DNA from: Variovorax sp. OK212
Lineage (GTDB): Bacteria > Pseudomonadota > Gammaproteobacteria > Burkholderiales > Burkholderiaceae_C
Assembly: GCF_900112425.1 (NCBI RefSeq)
Contig: NZ_FOLP01000025.1
Coordinates: 1-64,000, forward strand
Length of the DNA: 64,000 bases
Reading direction: 5' to 3'
The notes beneath the pieces are model-generated. The model did no database searches. It saw only the letters and a list, made by a program, of their open reading frames with translations, and was not told the origin of the DNA. Shown one piece after another: positions 25,412 through 33,444 of the stretch; position 1 is the first letter of the stretch, and each line of letters opens with the position of its first letter. The position numbers were made by a program, and so were the translations under genes.

Positions 25412-25852
25412 ATGACTCTGCAGAAAAAAGGAAAGTACTGGTACGGCTCAGGTCCGGAGGACCTTCAGGCTGAACTCGTTGCATACAGCAAGCGCAACAA
25501 ATATGCGGCCGTGGCTTTTTCTGGCGCGCGCTGCGCGTGCGGCGGCGCATCTTTCAAGCTCGAAACCGACGAAGACGAAGGTGCAGGCCGGCGAACTTGC
25601 GTCGGCTGCGGCGCGGCTCACCTGATGGGCGACAGCGAGGAGTTCGCAAGCGACGCAAATTTCGAACGCCATGAATGCGTCTGCGACGCGGAAGAGTTCG
25701 AGCTCTTGTCGGGCGTTGCGCTCTATGCCGACAGCAACGACGTTCGGTGGTACTACATCGGCTGTCGATGCACCCACTGCCAGTTGGTCGGTGTGTTCGC
25801 GGATTGGAAGTGCGAGGCCGGGGATGCCGACCGGTTTCTGGCCAAGACCTGA
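25412..25852 (+). CDS. Cysteine-rich, probable zinc-binding hypothetical protein
   Basis: A 146-residue protein with ten cysteines. They form two clusters: C41-x-C43 with C63-x2-C66 (CACG and CVGC), and C89-x-C91 with C118-x-C120-x2-C123 (CVC and CRCTHC). This spacing suggests two zinc ribbons. No enzyme motif is seen. It lies 98 bp after the preceding orphan gene and just before an IS30 scar, in a patch of gene turnover. It could be an immunity or stress protein; no function is claimed. Confidence 0.7.
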   Translation: MTLQKKGKYWYGSGPEDLQAELVAYSKRNKYAAVAFSGARCACGGASFKLETDEDEGAGRRTCVGCGAAHLMGDSEEFASDANFERHECVCDAEEFELLSGVALYADSNDVRWYYIGCRCTHCQLVGVFADWKCEAGDADRFLAKT

Positions 25853-26055
25853 GGGCGGTGAGACAACAACCTTGATACTGCGGTTGCAGCATCTTCAACA
25901 CGATTTTTCTTGGTGCCGCCTCAGCAAGCATGAGCAGCCATTCACATCGCGCGCCTCCACTGTTTCAGGTCTGCTCGCTTGCCTTGCCTTGCGCATGCGG
26001 CATGTTCGTGTACGCCTGATTGCCTGGAGGCAAGCAACCCGATCAGATGGCGTAT

Positions 26056-26337
26056 TCAACCGGTCGTCGCAACACCCGGTTGTCGAACGGATTTTAGGTA
26101 CTCGTCCAAGGTCTCAGCTGGAGTCTTCCAGCCCAACGTTTTGCGCGGCCTATTGTTCAAGGTGCGGGCCACGGCTTCGATCTCTTGCTCGCTCCAGCGA
26201 GACAGATCAGTGCCTTTGGGGAAGTATTGGCGCAGCAGGCCGTTCGTGTTCTCGTTCGTGCCCCGCTGCCAGGGGCTGCGAGGATCGGCGAAGAAAACGC
26301 GTACCCCCGACTCGATGGTGAACCGGGCATGGCGCGC
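26056..26337 (-). mobile_element. IS30-family transposase remnant (C-terminal part only)
   Basis: The reverse strand encodes RSPWQRGTNENTNGLLRQYF, a PKGTDLSRW segment, TLNNRPRKTLGWKTPAETL and a TGA stop at 26056-26058, the characteristic end of IS30 DDE transposases. The frame is open back to about ARHARF, then the expected catalytic Asp region is not found, so the N-terminal two thirds and one IS end are missing. It has no start codon and is a decayed fragment. The 203 bp between the cysteine-rich gene and this stop contain nothing I can identify. Confidence 0.85.
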
Positions 26338-26490
26338 GTTTTTGCTGGCATCGACCGCAGCACCGCGGATGGCGAGATGGAGATCCGGGGCAGCGACCTG
26401 CGTGAGCTGTTGAACGCCTTGCCTGGCGCGACCCCGACGGGCTTGCGAGAGTTTCTACGGGCGCATCGGGCGGCGATTCTGCGGGCATAA
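26338..26490 (+). pseudogene. 3' fragment of a truncated gene joined to the IS30 remnant
   Basis: From about the IS junction the + strand reads DRSTADGEMEIRGSDLRELL, then a NALPGATPTGLREFLRAHR segment, and stops at TAA followed by a strong terminator. Codon third positions are GC-rich, as in genuine local genes. The N-terminal part is absent, so this looks like the tail of a gene cut by IS30 insertion and deletion. The family is not recognised, and the exact junction is uncertain by a few tens of bases. Confidence 0.55.
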
Positions 26491-26494
26491 CGCT

Positions 26495-26525
26495 AAAGGG
26501 CCTTCCGGAGCGGAAGGCCCTTTTT
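26495..26525 (+). terminator. Strong intrinsic terminator
   Basis: A 13-bp perfect stem (AAAGGGCCTTCCG / CGGAAGGCCCTTT) with a GAG loop and a T-run follows the truncated gene by 4 bp. It is symmetric enough, with an A-run before it, to work in both directions, and may also stop transcripts coming from the minus strand. Confidence 0.9.
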
Positions 26526-26669
26526 ACTGCTGTGGAATATTTCAAGTGACAGCGATGGAGCGCATACGCGACCATCGCTGCAGCCCGGACCCGGTCAGCA
26601 GCCGGCGTCGCCGTTGCCGCTGCCGCTGCTGCGTCGATTCTTATGCCGGATCAACGTTTTCTCTGCTGG

Positions 26670-26853
26670 CTACCAGCGCACCTTCACCCCCAGGCTCCCA
26701 TTGAGGCCACTGCCGGTGCGCGCGTTGCCACCGGAGGGCCCAGAGCTTGCCGATTTCTCCGTAGAGACAGAAACTGTCGAGCACCAGCGGCAAGTCGCTC
26801 TCGACGTGTTTCAACCTGGTGTCCAAGCGATATGCGCCGTCATGCCAGCTCAC
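26670..26853 (-). pseudogene. Frameshifted tail of a third autotransporter (beta-barrel C-terminus)
   Basis: On the minus strand the frame reads LYGEIGKLW and then loses register; one base back in frame it continues SGGNARTGSGLNGSLGVKVRW and stops at 26670-26672. This is the last strands of an autotransporter barrel, closely like the ends of the two large autotransporters in this window (LYGEIGKLWSSGGDA and GSLGVRVKW in the first). One extra C in the GGGCCC run near 26736-26741 explains the shift. Upstream the similarity fades within about 100 bp (YRLDTRLKHVES), and no passenger or start is present. It is a relic, not an active gene. Confidence 0.8.
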
Positions 26854-26876
26854 AACTCACAGCTCACAGCTCACAC
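26849..26876. repeat. Four tandem CTCACAR heptamers over the stop of the GNAT gene
   Basis: CTCACAA, CTCACAG, CTCACAG and CTCACAC run without a break. The GNAT stop codon lies within the second unit, so slippage here would change the last residues of that protein and the spacing to the relic barrel. Confidence 0.85.
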
Positions 26877-27366
26877 GCTCCACGCCCCGGTCGGGTGGCT
26901 CGTCGAAACCTGGCTCCAGCCCGTGTTTTCGCATGAAGGCCAGCATTCGCAGATTGGCGTCGAGCACATCGCCGTAGAGGCGGCGCAAGCCCGCGTCGCG
27001 TGCGCCCGCCATAAGGGTCGTCATCAGCCGGCCGGCCACACCGGAGCCCTGCCATCCATCCAGCACGCTCAGGGCCAACTCGGCGCTGCCGCCTTCGGGG
27101 TCCACGACGAACCAACCTGCCTCACCGACGATTTCCTCGCCGTTCGCTCCCCAGGTGCAGGCCACCCAAGCCGCATGCCGGATGCCATCGGCATTGACCA
27201 GGTAGGCCACCAACTTGGGCGAGGCGCCGCTCACGCCGCCATGGAAACGGTTTCGCCGCGACGTCACGCTCAGCCCAGACAAAAAGCCCTGCATGGTTTG
27301 CGCGTCTTCCATGCGCACACGGCGGACGAAAACGGCGGGTTGCATGGGTTGCGTGAGTTGCGTCAT
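26857..27366 (-). CDS. GNAT-family N-acetyltransferase
   Basis: A 169-residue acetyl-CoA-dependent transferase. The core is AAWVACTWGANGEEIVGEAG, then AELALSVLDGWQGSGVAGRLMTTLM, where QGSGVAGRL is the pyrophosphate-binding motif A, and YGDVLDANLRMLAFMRKHGL (motif B). The start follows CCCGGAAGACTCGACC. The C-terminus is set by the heptamer repeat and may be recent. It lies 30 bp after the REC-phosphatase on the same strand, so it may be the last gene of the signalling operon. The acceptor is unknown. Confidence 0.87.
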   Translation of the reverse strand: MTQLTQPMQPAVFVRRVRMEDAQTMQGFLSGLSVTSRRNRFHGGVSGASPKLVAYLVNADGIRHAAWVACTWGANGEEIVGEAGWFVVDPEGGSAELALSVLDGWQGSGVAGRLMTTLMAGARDAGLRRLYGDVLDANLRMLAFMRKHGLEPGFDEPPDRGVERVSCEL

Positions 27367-27396
27367 GGTCGAGTCTTCCGGGTTGGTCGGGCATCT

Positions 27397-28551
27397 TCAC
27401 TGCTCGGGGAGCTCACGCGTCAGGCCGAGCAAGGTCACGTCATCGTGCGGCTCGAACGCACCCACGTGCACAGCCAACTGCGCACACACGTCGTCGACCA
27501 GGGCCTGTGCAGAGCCGGCTTGGCGGGCCAGTGCGTGCCCCAATGCCTCTTCGCCAAAAGGTCCCGACATGCCCAGCGCTTCGCTGGCCCCATCGGTGTA
27601 CAGGAGCAACCGGGCGCCCGGCTGCATCGTCAAGGTCCGCACGGCGCAGCGGTTGCCGGGCATCAACCCGACCGCCGGACCGGTGATGCCGAGTCGCGCC
27701 GCGGTCTCGCCCTCTGCCTGCAGCACGAACGGCGCTTCATGGCCGGCATTGAGGTAGTGCATGCGCCCGCTGTCCGGCTCCAGCAGCGCGAAGAACAAGG
27801 TGGCGAACATGTTCTCGTGTCCGTGCACGGTGGCGATGTAGTCATTGGCGAAAGCCACGCTGCGCACGAGCGTCGTGGACGGGGCCTCCGTGGGTTTTTC
27901 CTGGCAGGCCATCGCGCGCAGCAGTGTGCGAAATAGCGCCATGTAGAGCGCCGCCCCCACGCCCTTGTCGCACACGTCGGCTACCACCAGCGCGAGCGCG
28001 CCGCCAGGCAGCAAATAGGCATCGTAGAAGTCGCCTCCAACCTGCCGGGCCGGCGTGCAGCGGGCGCCCAGAGACCATCCCTGCAGGCTCGGCAGTTCCG
28101 CAGGAAGAAAGCCTTGCTGGATGCGCTGGCCGATCTGCAATTCGCGCGAGAGCGCCTGCAGCAGCTGGCTCTTCTGGTCCTGCAGGCGCTTCTTGGCCAG
28201 CGAAGATTCGATGCGCGCGTGCAGCACCACGGGGTTGAAGGGCTTGGGCAGGTAGTCGTCGGCCCCCAGCTCCAGGCAGCGCACCACGCTTTCGCTCTCG
28301 TCGATGGCCGAGACCATCACCACGGGCAGCTGTGCCAATGGGGGAGTGGCTCGGATGCGTTGCAGGGTTTCGTAGCCATCCATCTCCGGCATGGTGATGT
28401 CCAGCAGCACCAGGTCCCAGTCCTGCCGATGCAACTTGTCGAGCGCATCGCGGCCGTTCACGGCAACGCCGGCTTCATGGCCCAGGCGCCGAATGCGGCG
28501 CACCAGCAGGTCGCGATTGATCTCGAGATCGTCGACCACCAGAATGCGCAT
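27397..28551 (-). CDS. Response regulator with PP2C/SpoIIE phosphatase output (RsbU-like)
   Basis: A 384-residue protein. Residues 1-120 are a receiver domain with phospho-acceptor Asp51 (LLDITMPEMDG) and Lys in PKPF. A helical linker leads to a SpoIIE-type phosphatase (about 160-384) with metal-binding VGGDFYDA (Asp174, Asp177), DVCDKG (Asp192) and the late EPHDDVTLL. It would dephosphorylate a STAS protein such as the one encoded three genes upstream, once activated by phosphorylation. The start was chosen at MRILVVDD because AGGAG sits 6 nt before it; longer in-frame starts overlap the patatin gene and add a Pro-rich leader. Confidence 0.92.
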   Translation of the reverse strand: MRILVVDDLEINRDLLVRRIRRLGHEAGVAVNGRDALDKLHRQDWDLVLLDITMPEMDGYETLQRIRATPPLAQLPVVMVSAIDESESVVRCLELGADDYLPKPFNPVVLHARIESSLAKKRLQDQKSQLLQALSRELQIGQRIQQGFLPAELPSLQGWSLGARCTPARQVGGDFYDAYLLPGGALALVVADVCDKGVGAALYMALFRTLLRAMACQEKPTEAPSTTLVRSVAFANDYIATVHGHENMFATLFFALLEPDSGRMHYLNAGHEAPFVLQAEGETAARLGITGPAVGLMPGNRCAVRTLTMQPGARLLLYTDGASEALGMSGPFGEEALGHALARQAGSAQALVDDVCAQLAVHVGAFEPHDDVTLLGLTRELPEQ

Positions 28552-28594
28552 CTGGCGCTCCTGCGGCTGCGTTGGCGTCGGCATCGGCATCGGC

Positions 28595-29485
28595 TCAGGC
28601 CGCGACGGATTCAACGCGGGCGCGGCGATCCGCATCGAGCAACGCGCGCAGGTAAGGCAGTTGCTGCAGGGCGGCCTGCTCGCCCTCTTCGATGAGGTAG
28701 GGCACCTTGTCGGTGTCGAACAGGCGCACGCGCTGCTTGAATTGCGGCAGGATCAGGATCATCTCGGAGTGGTGCGCCGCGCTCTGGAAAGCCAGGCGTG
28801 ACTGGAGCAGGTTGTTCGCGAGAATCGCGCTGAGCTGGGCCGCAAAGCGACTCGCGCTGCGGATGTTGTCCTGGTACGGGCTCTCGAAGCCCACCGCGAC
28901 GATCACGCGGCTGCCGTTCTTCATCGCCACGCTGACCGGCAGCGGGTCGGACATGTAGCCATCGACCAGCAGCCGGCCGCCCAGCTTCACGGGCGCAAAC
29001 GCCAGGGGCAGCGAGACACTGGCGCGAATCGCATCGACCATGTCGCCGCGGGTGATGTCGACCAGCTCGCCATTCATGAAGTCGGTGGCCGTGATGTGCA
29101 GCGGAATCGGCGTGTCCTCGATGCGCCGCTGCCCGAAGACATCGCGAAAGGCCGCGAGCATCGAGCCATCGTCACGCAAGCCGAAGTTGTCTGCCCGAAA
29201 CCCGAAGAGCCTGGGTGCCAGCAGGCGCAGGAAGCCCATGTGGTTGCGTTTGGAGGTCATCTTGCGGGTCCAGGTGCGCAAGGTGATATCGGTAATCCTG
29301 GCGGCGTCGAAGCCAAGTGCAACGCCGGCTGCGAACAAGGCGCCACCGCTGCACCCGACCACGCGATCGATGCCGATGCCCGCATCGGAGAGCGCCTTGA
29401 CCACGCCGATGGAGGCTGCGCACTTGACGCTGCCCGAGCCGATCACCAGCGTGACCGCAGGTCCCTGAACTGGCGCGTGTTTCAT
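28595..29485 (-). CDS. Patatin-like phospholipase
   Basis: A 296-residue serine lipase of the patatin/RssA type. It has the nucleophile elbow GCSGG near residue 46 (GxSxG), the oxyanion loop IGSGSVKCAASIG near the N-terminus, and the catalytic Asp in LLVDGYMSDPLP (DGG-like DG motif) near residue 190. It would hydrolyse a phospholipid or acyl ester at the inner membrane; no signal peptide is present. Its start ATG overlaps the STAS stop (ATGA), placing it firmly inside the signalling operon. The oxyanion loop is GSGSVKCAA rather than the usual G-G-G-x-R/K-G, so activity should not be assumed. Confidence 0.9.
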   Translation of the reverse strand: MKHAPVQGPAVTLVIGSGSVKCAASIGVVKALSDAGIGIDRVVGCSGGALFAAGVALGFDAARITDITLRTWTRKMTSKRNHMGFLRLLAPRLFGFRADNFGLRDDGSMLAAFRDVFGQRRIEDTPIPLHITATDFMNGELVDITRGDMVDAIRASVSLPLAFAPVKLGGRLLVDGYMSDPLPVSVAMKNGSRVIVAVGFESPYQDNIRSASRFAAQLSAILANNLLQSRLAFQSAAHHSEMILILPQFKQRVRLFDTDKVPYLIEEGEQAALQQLPYLRALLDADRRARVESVAA

Positions 29486-29826
29486 GCGGCCTCCGTGAAG
29501 CTTTCCACCGCGTGGCGCACGTCGGGAAATATCTTGAGGATGCTGGTGAAGCCGGCGATCTCGAGCACCCGCCTGACCTGAGGTTGCACCGCGGCCATGC
29601 GCAGGTCGCCGCCGGCAAGACGGCAGCTCTTGACGGTGCCGAGCAAGGACCTCAGGCCGGCGCTGCTGGTGTAGTTCACCAGCGAAAAGTCGGCCACCAG
29701 GCGCACGTTGCCGCCGGAAATCGACGCCGCAAAGCGCTGGGTCAGCGCATCGGCGTTGAGGCTGTCCACGCTGCCGGTGATGGCCAGCACGGCCACCGTA
29801 TCGTGTTGTGTGATGTTGATCTGCAC
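29482..29826 (-). CDS. STAS-domain anti-anti-sigma-type protein
   Basis: A 114-residue single STAS domain (ITGSVDSLNADALTQRF, then DFSLVNYTSSAGLRSLLG with candidate phospho-Ser54/55). Such proteins bind or release an RsbW-like kinase according to phosphorylation. I chose a GTG start preceded by GGAGAAAGCTC; a longer ATG reading would add 37 residues of unlike-coding sequence overlapping the previous gene. It lies 16 bp after the ATPase gene, its expected partner, and its stop is shared with the patatin start. Confidence 0.9.
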   Translation of the reverse strand: MQINITQHDTVAVLAITGSVDSLNADALTQRFAASISGGNVRLVADFSLVNYTSSAGLRSLLGTVKSCRLAGGDLRMAAVQPQVRRVLEIAGFTSILKIFPDVRHAVESFTEAA

Positions 29827-29842
29827 GAGCTTTCTCCAGGGG

Positions 29843-30322
29843 TCAATAGGATGCGAGCGGCACCAGGTATTTCTCGATGGTGAGGACGTTGCCTCGGCGC
29901 GGGCGGCATTGGTAGTGCTGGCGGTCGGAGAGCTCACGGATCAGGTGAACGCCCAAGCCGCCCGGTGCTCGCGCCTGCAGCGCCGCGGTGGCGTCCACAG
30001 GCGCGACGGTCAGCGGGTCGAAGGGCTTGCCCTGGTCTTCCAGCGTCAACACGATGCGGCGCGGGCCGCGCTGATGCACGATCCGCAACTCCAGCGTCAG
30101 CGGGCCGACCTGGCCTGCGGGGTAGGCGTGGTGCATGACGTTGACGCAGGCCTCCTCGGCAATGAGCCGAAGGTCGTGGCATGTCTGCTCGTCGATCAAC
30201 TCACGACTGCACATGGCGGCAACCATCGCCAGCAATGCCGGCAGGTTGGCGAGCTCGGCACCGCACGTGATGCGATCGAGCGCGCTGGCAAGCCCGAGGG
30301 GGAAGGTGCGCTGCTCTGTCAT
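29843..30322 (-). CDS. RsbW-like serine kinase / HATPase_c_2 protein
   Basis: A 159-residue GHKL ATPase of the anti-sigma/serine kinase type. The N-box is IAEEACVNVMHHAYP (Asn61), followed by LEDQGKPFDPL and the ATP-lid glycine motif GGLGVHLIREL. In partner switching it would phosphorylate the STAS protein and sequester an output. No sigma factor gene is seen nearby, so the output may be another protein of this operon. Its ATG overlaps the kinase stop (ATGA). Confidence 0.9.
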   Translation of the reverse strand: MTEQRTFPLGLASALDRITCGAELANLPALLAMVAAMCSRELIDEQTCHDLRLIAEEACVNVMHHAYPAGQVGPLTLELRIVHQRGPRRIVLTLEDQGKPFDPLTVAPVDATAALQARAPGGLGVHLIRELSDRQHYQCRPRRGNVLTIEKYLVPLASY

Positions 30323-31653
30323 GCCCGGCTCTTCGACGGCGCGTCCGACGACGGCGGCTGGGGAAGCCAGACGGTGAAGCACGAACCCGCGCCGGGCGTG
30401 CTGGTCACCTCGATGTCTCCGCCCATCAGGCGACACAGGCGGCGGCTGATCGCCAGGCCCAGGCCGCTGCCGCCGAAGGCCCGGGTGCTGCCCTCGTCGG
30501 CTTGCAGGAAGGGCTGGAACAGCTTGCCGATCTCCACGGGGCTCAGGCCGATGCCGGTGTCCTCGATATCGAAGCGCACCTCCAGTGCGCCGGCTTGCCG
30601 CTCGCGCGCAGCCGCGCGCAGCCGCACGCGCCCTTGGGTCGTGAACTTGGCCGCGTTGGAAACCAGCGCAATCAGCACTTGCCGCAGTCGAAGTGCGTCC
30701 ACATGGACCAGGGCCAGACCCGGCTGCACGTCTGTCCGCATGAGGTTGCCGTTGGCGGTCAGCAGCGGCTGCACGGCGGCCTCCACGGAGGTCAGCAGGC
30801 CGCGCAGGTCGCAGTCCTCGAGGTGGAGCTGAATCTTGTCGGCGTCCAGCCGGGTCAAGTCCAGCACGGCATTGATCATCGACAGCAACTCCTTCGCCGC
30901 ATGCTTGATGCGTGCCAGGTCCGCGCGGGCTGCGGCGGGCACGCTGTCGGTCAGTTCTTCTTCCAGCAGCTCCGCGTAGCCGATCACGGCGTTGAGCGGC
31001 GTTCGCAGCTCGTGGCTCATGTTCGCCAGGAAGGCGCTCTTGGCCTTGTTGGCCGACTCTGCCTCCTGTCGCGCCTGTTCGAGGTGCAGGGCCTGGGCTT
31101 CGATCTGGCGATTGCGCTCCTGCAATGCAGCACGCGTGCGGGCGATGCGCAGCGATTCGGCATGAATCGCGTGGCCGAAGAGCGACAGGTAGAGCGCCGC
31201 GGCCGCAGCCGACAGCGAGATCGTCAACAAGGAAGTGTCTGGACGAAACTCGAAACCTGTTGCGGCGGCGCCCGTCACGATGCCCATCGCAATGGCAAGC
31301 AGGCCACGCAAGGCGTGGCGCACGCCGCCTGAACCCACGTTCGATGCATGCATGGCACCCCCCAGCGCGACGATGATCCAGGGGTTGATGCCCGAGAGGC
31401 CGCCGTAGATTCCGATCAGGAAAGAATCGACCAGCAAGGCGCGCATTTCACTGCGCCTGCTGTCGGCGGCGCGGCAGCTCAGCCAATAGGCCAGATGCGG
31501 CCACGTCAGCATGACCACGCCCGCCCACCACAGCGCGGTCGGCGGCTGCGTGGTGAAGACCGAGCCGAGCAGCAAGCCGGCGGCCAGATGGGCGCCGATA
31601 CGCACCGGGTAGTTCACCCGCACCCCGCCGTACAGGCGCCGCGGCGCCGTCAT
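30319..31653 (-). CDS. MASE2-type membrane histidine kinase
   Basis: A 444-residue sensor kinase. About residues 15-165 form several membrane helices of MASE2 type (WPHLAYWLSCRAADSRRSE, LLVDSFLIGIYGG), then a coiled coil (about 168-205), a HisKA domain with His214 in NMSHELRTPLNAVIGY, and a HATPase domain (DTGIGLSP, GGSGLGLAISRRLCRLMGG). It has no receiver domain; the small response regulator encoded before it is its likely partner, overlapping by ATGA. The ligand or stimulus is unknown. It is similar in layout to the second kinase of the operon, so they look like paralogues. Confidence 0.92.
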   Translation of the reverse strand: MTAPRRLYGGVRVNYPVRIGAHLAAGLLLGSVFTTQPPTALWWAGVVMLTWPHLAYWLSCRAADSRRSEMRALLVDSFLIGIYGGLSGINPWIIVALGGAMHASNVGSGGVRHALRGLLAIAMGIVTGAAATGFEFRPDTSLLTISLSAAAAALYLSLFGHAIHAESLRIARTRAALQERNRQIEAQALHLEQARQEAESANKAKSAFLANMSHELRTPLNAVIGYAELLEEELTDSVPAAARADLARIKHAAKELLSMINAVLDLTRLDADKIQLHLEDCDLRGLLTSVEAAVQPLLTANGNLMRTDVQPGLALVHVDALRLRQVLIALVSNAAKFTTQGRVRLRAAARERQAGALEVRFDIEDTGIGLSPVEIGKLFQPFLQADEGSTRAFGGSGLGLAISRRLCRLMGGDIEVTSTPGAGSCFTVWLPQPPSSDAPSKSRA

Positions 31654-32012
31654 GGCAGCAGGCCCTCGATCTTCGTCAGCAACCGTTCGAGTTCGATCGG
31701 CTTGGTGTCGAAGTCGTCGCAGCCCGCGTCCATCGCGCGCTGGCGGTCTCCGTCCATGGCATGCGCGGTGAGTGCGATCACCGGGATGTCGCGCAGATCA
31801 GGGTTGGCCTTCAGGCGGCGCGTGGCCTCCCAGCCGTCCATGACCGGCAGGCTCATGTCCATCAGGATCAGCGCCGGCCGAGCGCTCGTGGCCGCGATCA
31901 GCGCATCCGCGCCGTCGAAGGCCATCACCATGTCGTAGCCGCGCCGCGACAGCCGCCGCGACAGCATGTCCCGGTTCAACTCGTTGTCCTCGACCAGCAG
32001 GATCTTCGGCAT
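31650..32012 (-). CDS. Single-domain response regulator (CheY-like)
   Basis: A 120-residue receiver with no output domain: acidic pair E8/D9 in LLVEDNELNRD, phospho-acceptor Asp52 in LMDMSLPVMDG, and Lys104 in DTKPIEL. It starts 4 bp after the first kinase and overlaps the second, so it probably takes phosphate from one or both and either relays it or acts by protein contact. The start was taken at MPKILLVED; the alternative is 10 codons upstream. Confidence 0.92.
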   Translation of the reverse strand: MPKILLVEDNELNRDMLSRRLSRRGYDMVMAFDGADALIAATSARPALILMDMSLPVMDGWEATRRLKANPDLRDIPVIALTAHAMDGDRQRAMDAGCDDFDTKPIELERLLTKIEGLLP

Positions 32013-32016
32013 GTTT

Positions 32017-33408
32017 TCAGTCCTCGGCTGCATTTTCGGCAAGGGGCAATTTCGCCAGCACGACTGCCCGAAACCGGCTGCCCGCGCCGAGTGTGCTGAT
32101 GGCGGTCACGTCGCCGCCCATCAGGCGGCACAGACGGCGGCTGATGGCCAACCCGAGGCCCGTTCCACCGTATGTCCGCGTCGTCCGGGATTCGGCTTGC
32201 ACGAAGGGCTGGAAGAGGCGGCCCAACTGCGAAGGGGTCATGCCGATACCGGTGTCGCTGACCTCGAAAACCACGACAGGCTGGCCACTCGCATCGACGT
32301 CGCCGGTGGTGGCTATCGAGATGCGGCCGTCGCTGGTGAACTTGGCCGCGTTCGACACCAGGTTGATCAGCACTTGCCGCAGCTTCGTCAGATCGGACTG
32401 CATCAGGCTCAACCCCTGCGCGCACTGCACCTGCAAGCTGTTGCGGTTCACGGTCATCAGAGGCTGGGTGGTCGAGAGCACTTGGTCCAGCAGCTCGGCC
32501 AGCTCGAAGGACTCGACATGCAGCTCCATCCGGTCGGCCTCGATTTTCGACAGATCGAGCACGTCGTTGATCATTTGCAGCAGGTGCCGCGCAGCGCCCT
32601 TGATGCGGCCCAGGTCGGCGAGCGCGGTGTCGAGTTCGTCGCGCTCCGCCAGGTCCTCCTCCAGCATCTCGGTGTAGCCGATCACCGCATTGAGCGGCGT
32701 ACGCAGTTCGTGGCTCATGTTTGCCAGAAAGGTGCTCTTGGCGAGGTTGGCGGTCTCCGCCTGTTCGCGGGCCTGCTCGGCAATCACGCGGGCCTGCTCG
32801 AGATCCGCCTTCTGGTGCTCGATGACCTGGTTGCGGGCATGCACCTCCCGCTTCGCGCCGATGGCCTGGCGCGTCCTGAAATGCGACGCCAGGCCGAACG
32901 CGGCCGTGTAGGTGATGACGGCGAGCGCCGTCATCACGTGCGCCAACAGCGGGACCGGCAACACATCGAAACCGGCGTTGAGTCCCACGGCCAGAATCCC
33001 GAGCACGAAGCACCCGGCGCCTGCCAAGCCCAGGCGCAGCCCGCCGATGCTCAGGTTGGCAGCGTTGATGGCCGTGAAGGACACCACGCAGATCCACAGA
33101 TCGAGGCCGGTCAGCAGCGTGAATGCGCCCATGAGGAAGCTGTCGATCAGCAGGTTGCGCCGCTCGGCGGCCTTGCTGTCGCGGGCGCGGCTCGCCGCCA
33201 GGTAGGCCAGGTGCGGCCACAGCAAGGCAGTGCCGCACATCAGCACCAGGATGCCGACAGGCATCGACCGCAGTTGCAATACCGAGAGCGCCACGGCACC
33301 GAAGAACCCGTGTCCCACCACGCGCAGGCCATAGTCCAGGCGCACGGTCGGATGGACGCGCGGCCGCGGCCTCGACCTCGGGGATGGCAGGACCGGTGCG
33401 GCGGTCAT
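32017..33408 (-). CDS. MASE2-type membrane histidine kinase (first gene of signalling operon)
   Basis: A 463-residue kinase with a basic, Pro/Arg-rich N-terminus, MASE2-like membrane helices (WPHLAYLAASRARDSKAAERR, LLIDSFLMGAFTLLTGL), a coiled coil, HisKA with His233 in NMSHELRTPLNAVIGYTEML, and HATPase motifs DTGIGMTPSQLGRLF and GGTGLGLAISRRLCRLMGG. It heads a run of seven overlapping or closely spaced genes. Only 36 bp separate it from the stop of the giant autotransporter on the same strand, with no terminator, so read-through from that gene is possible. Confidence 0.92.
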   Translation of the reverse strand: MTAAPVLPSPRSRPRPRVHPTVRLDYGLRVVGHGFFGAVALSVLQLRSMPVGILVLMCGTALLWPHLAYLAASRARDSKAAERRNLLIDSFLMGAFTLLTGLDLWICVVSFTAINAANLSIGGLRLGLAGAGCFVLGILAVGLNAGFDVLPVPLLAHVMTALAVITYTAAFGLASHFRTRQAIGAKREVHARNQVIEHQKADLEQARVIAEQAREQAETANLAKSTFLANMSHELRTPLNAVIGYTEMLEEDLAERDELDTALADLGRIKGAARHLLQMINDVLDLSKIEADRMELHVESFELAELLDQVLSTTQPLMTVNRNSLQVQCAQGLSLMQSDLTKLRQVLINLVSNAAKFTSDGRISIATTGDVDASGQPVVVFEVSDTGIGMTPSQLGRLFQPFVQAESRTTRTYGGTGLGLAISRRLCRLMGGDVTAISTLGAGSRFRAVVLAKLPLAENAAED

Positions 33409-33444
33409 CGAGCAAAGACTCCGTGCAGTTCCATGGCCGGGCCC

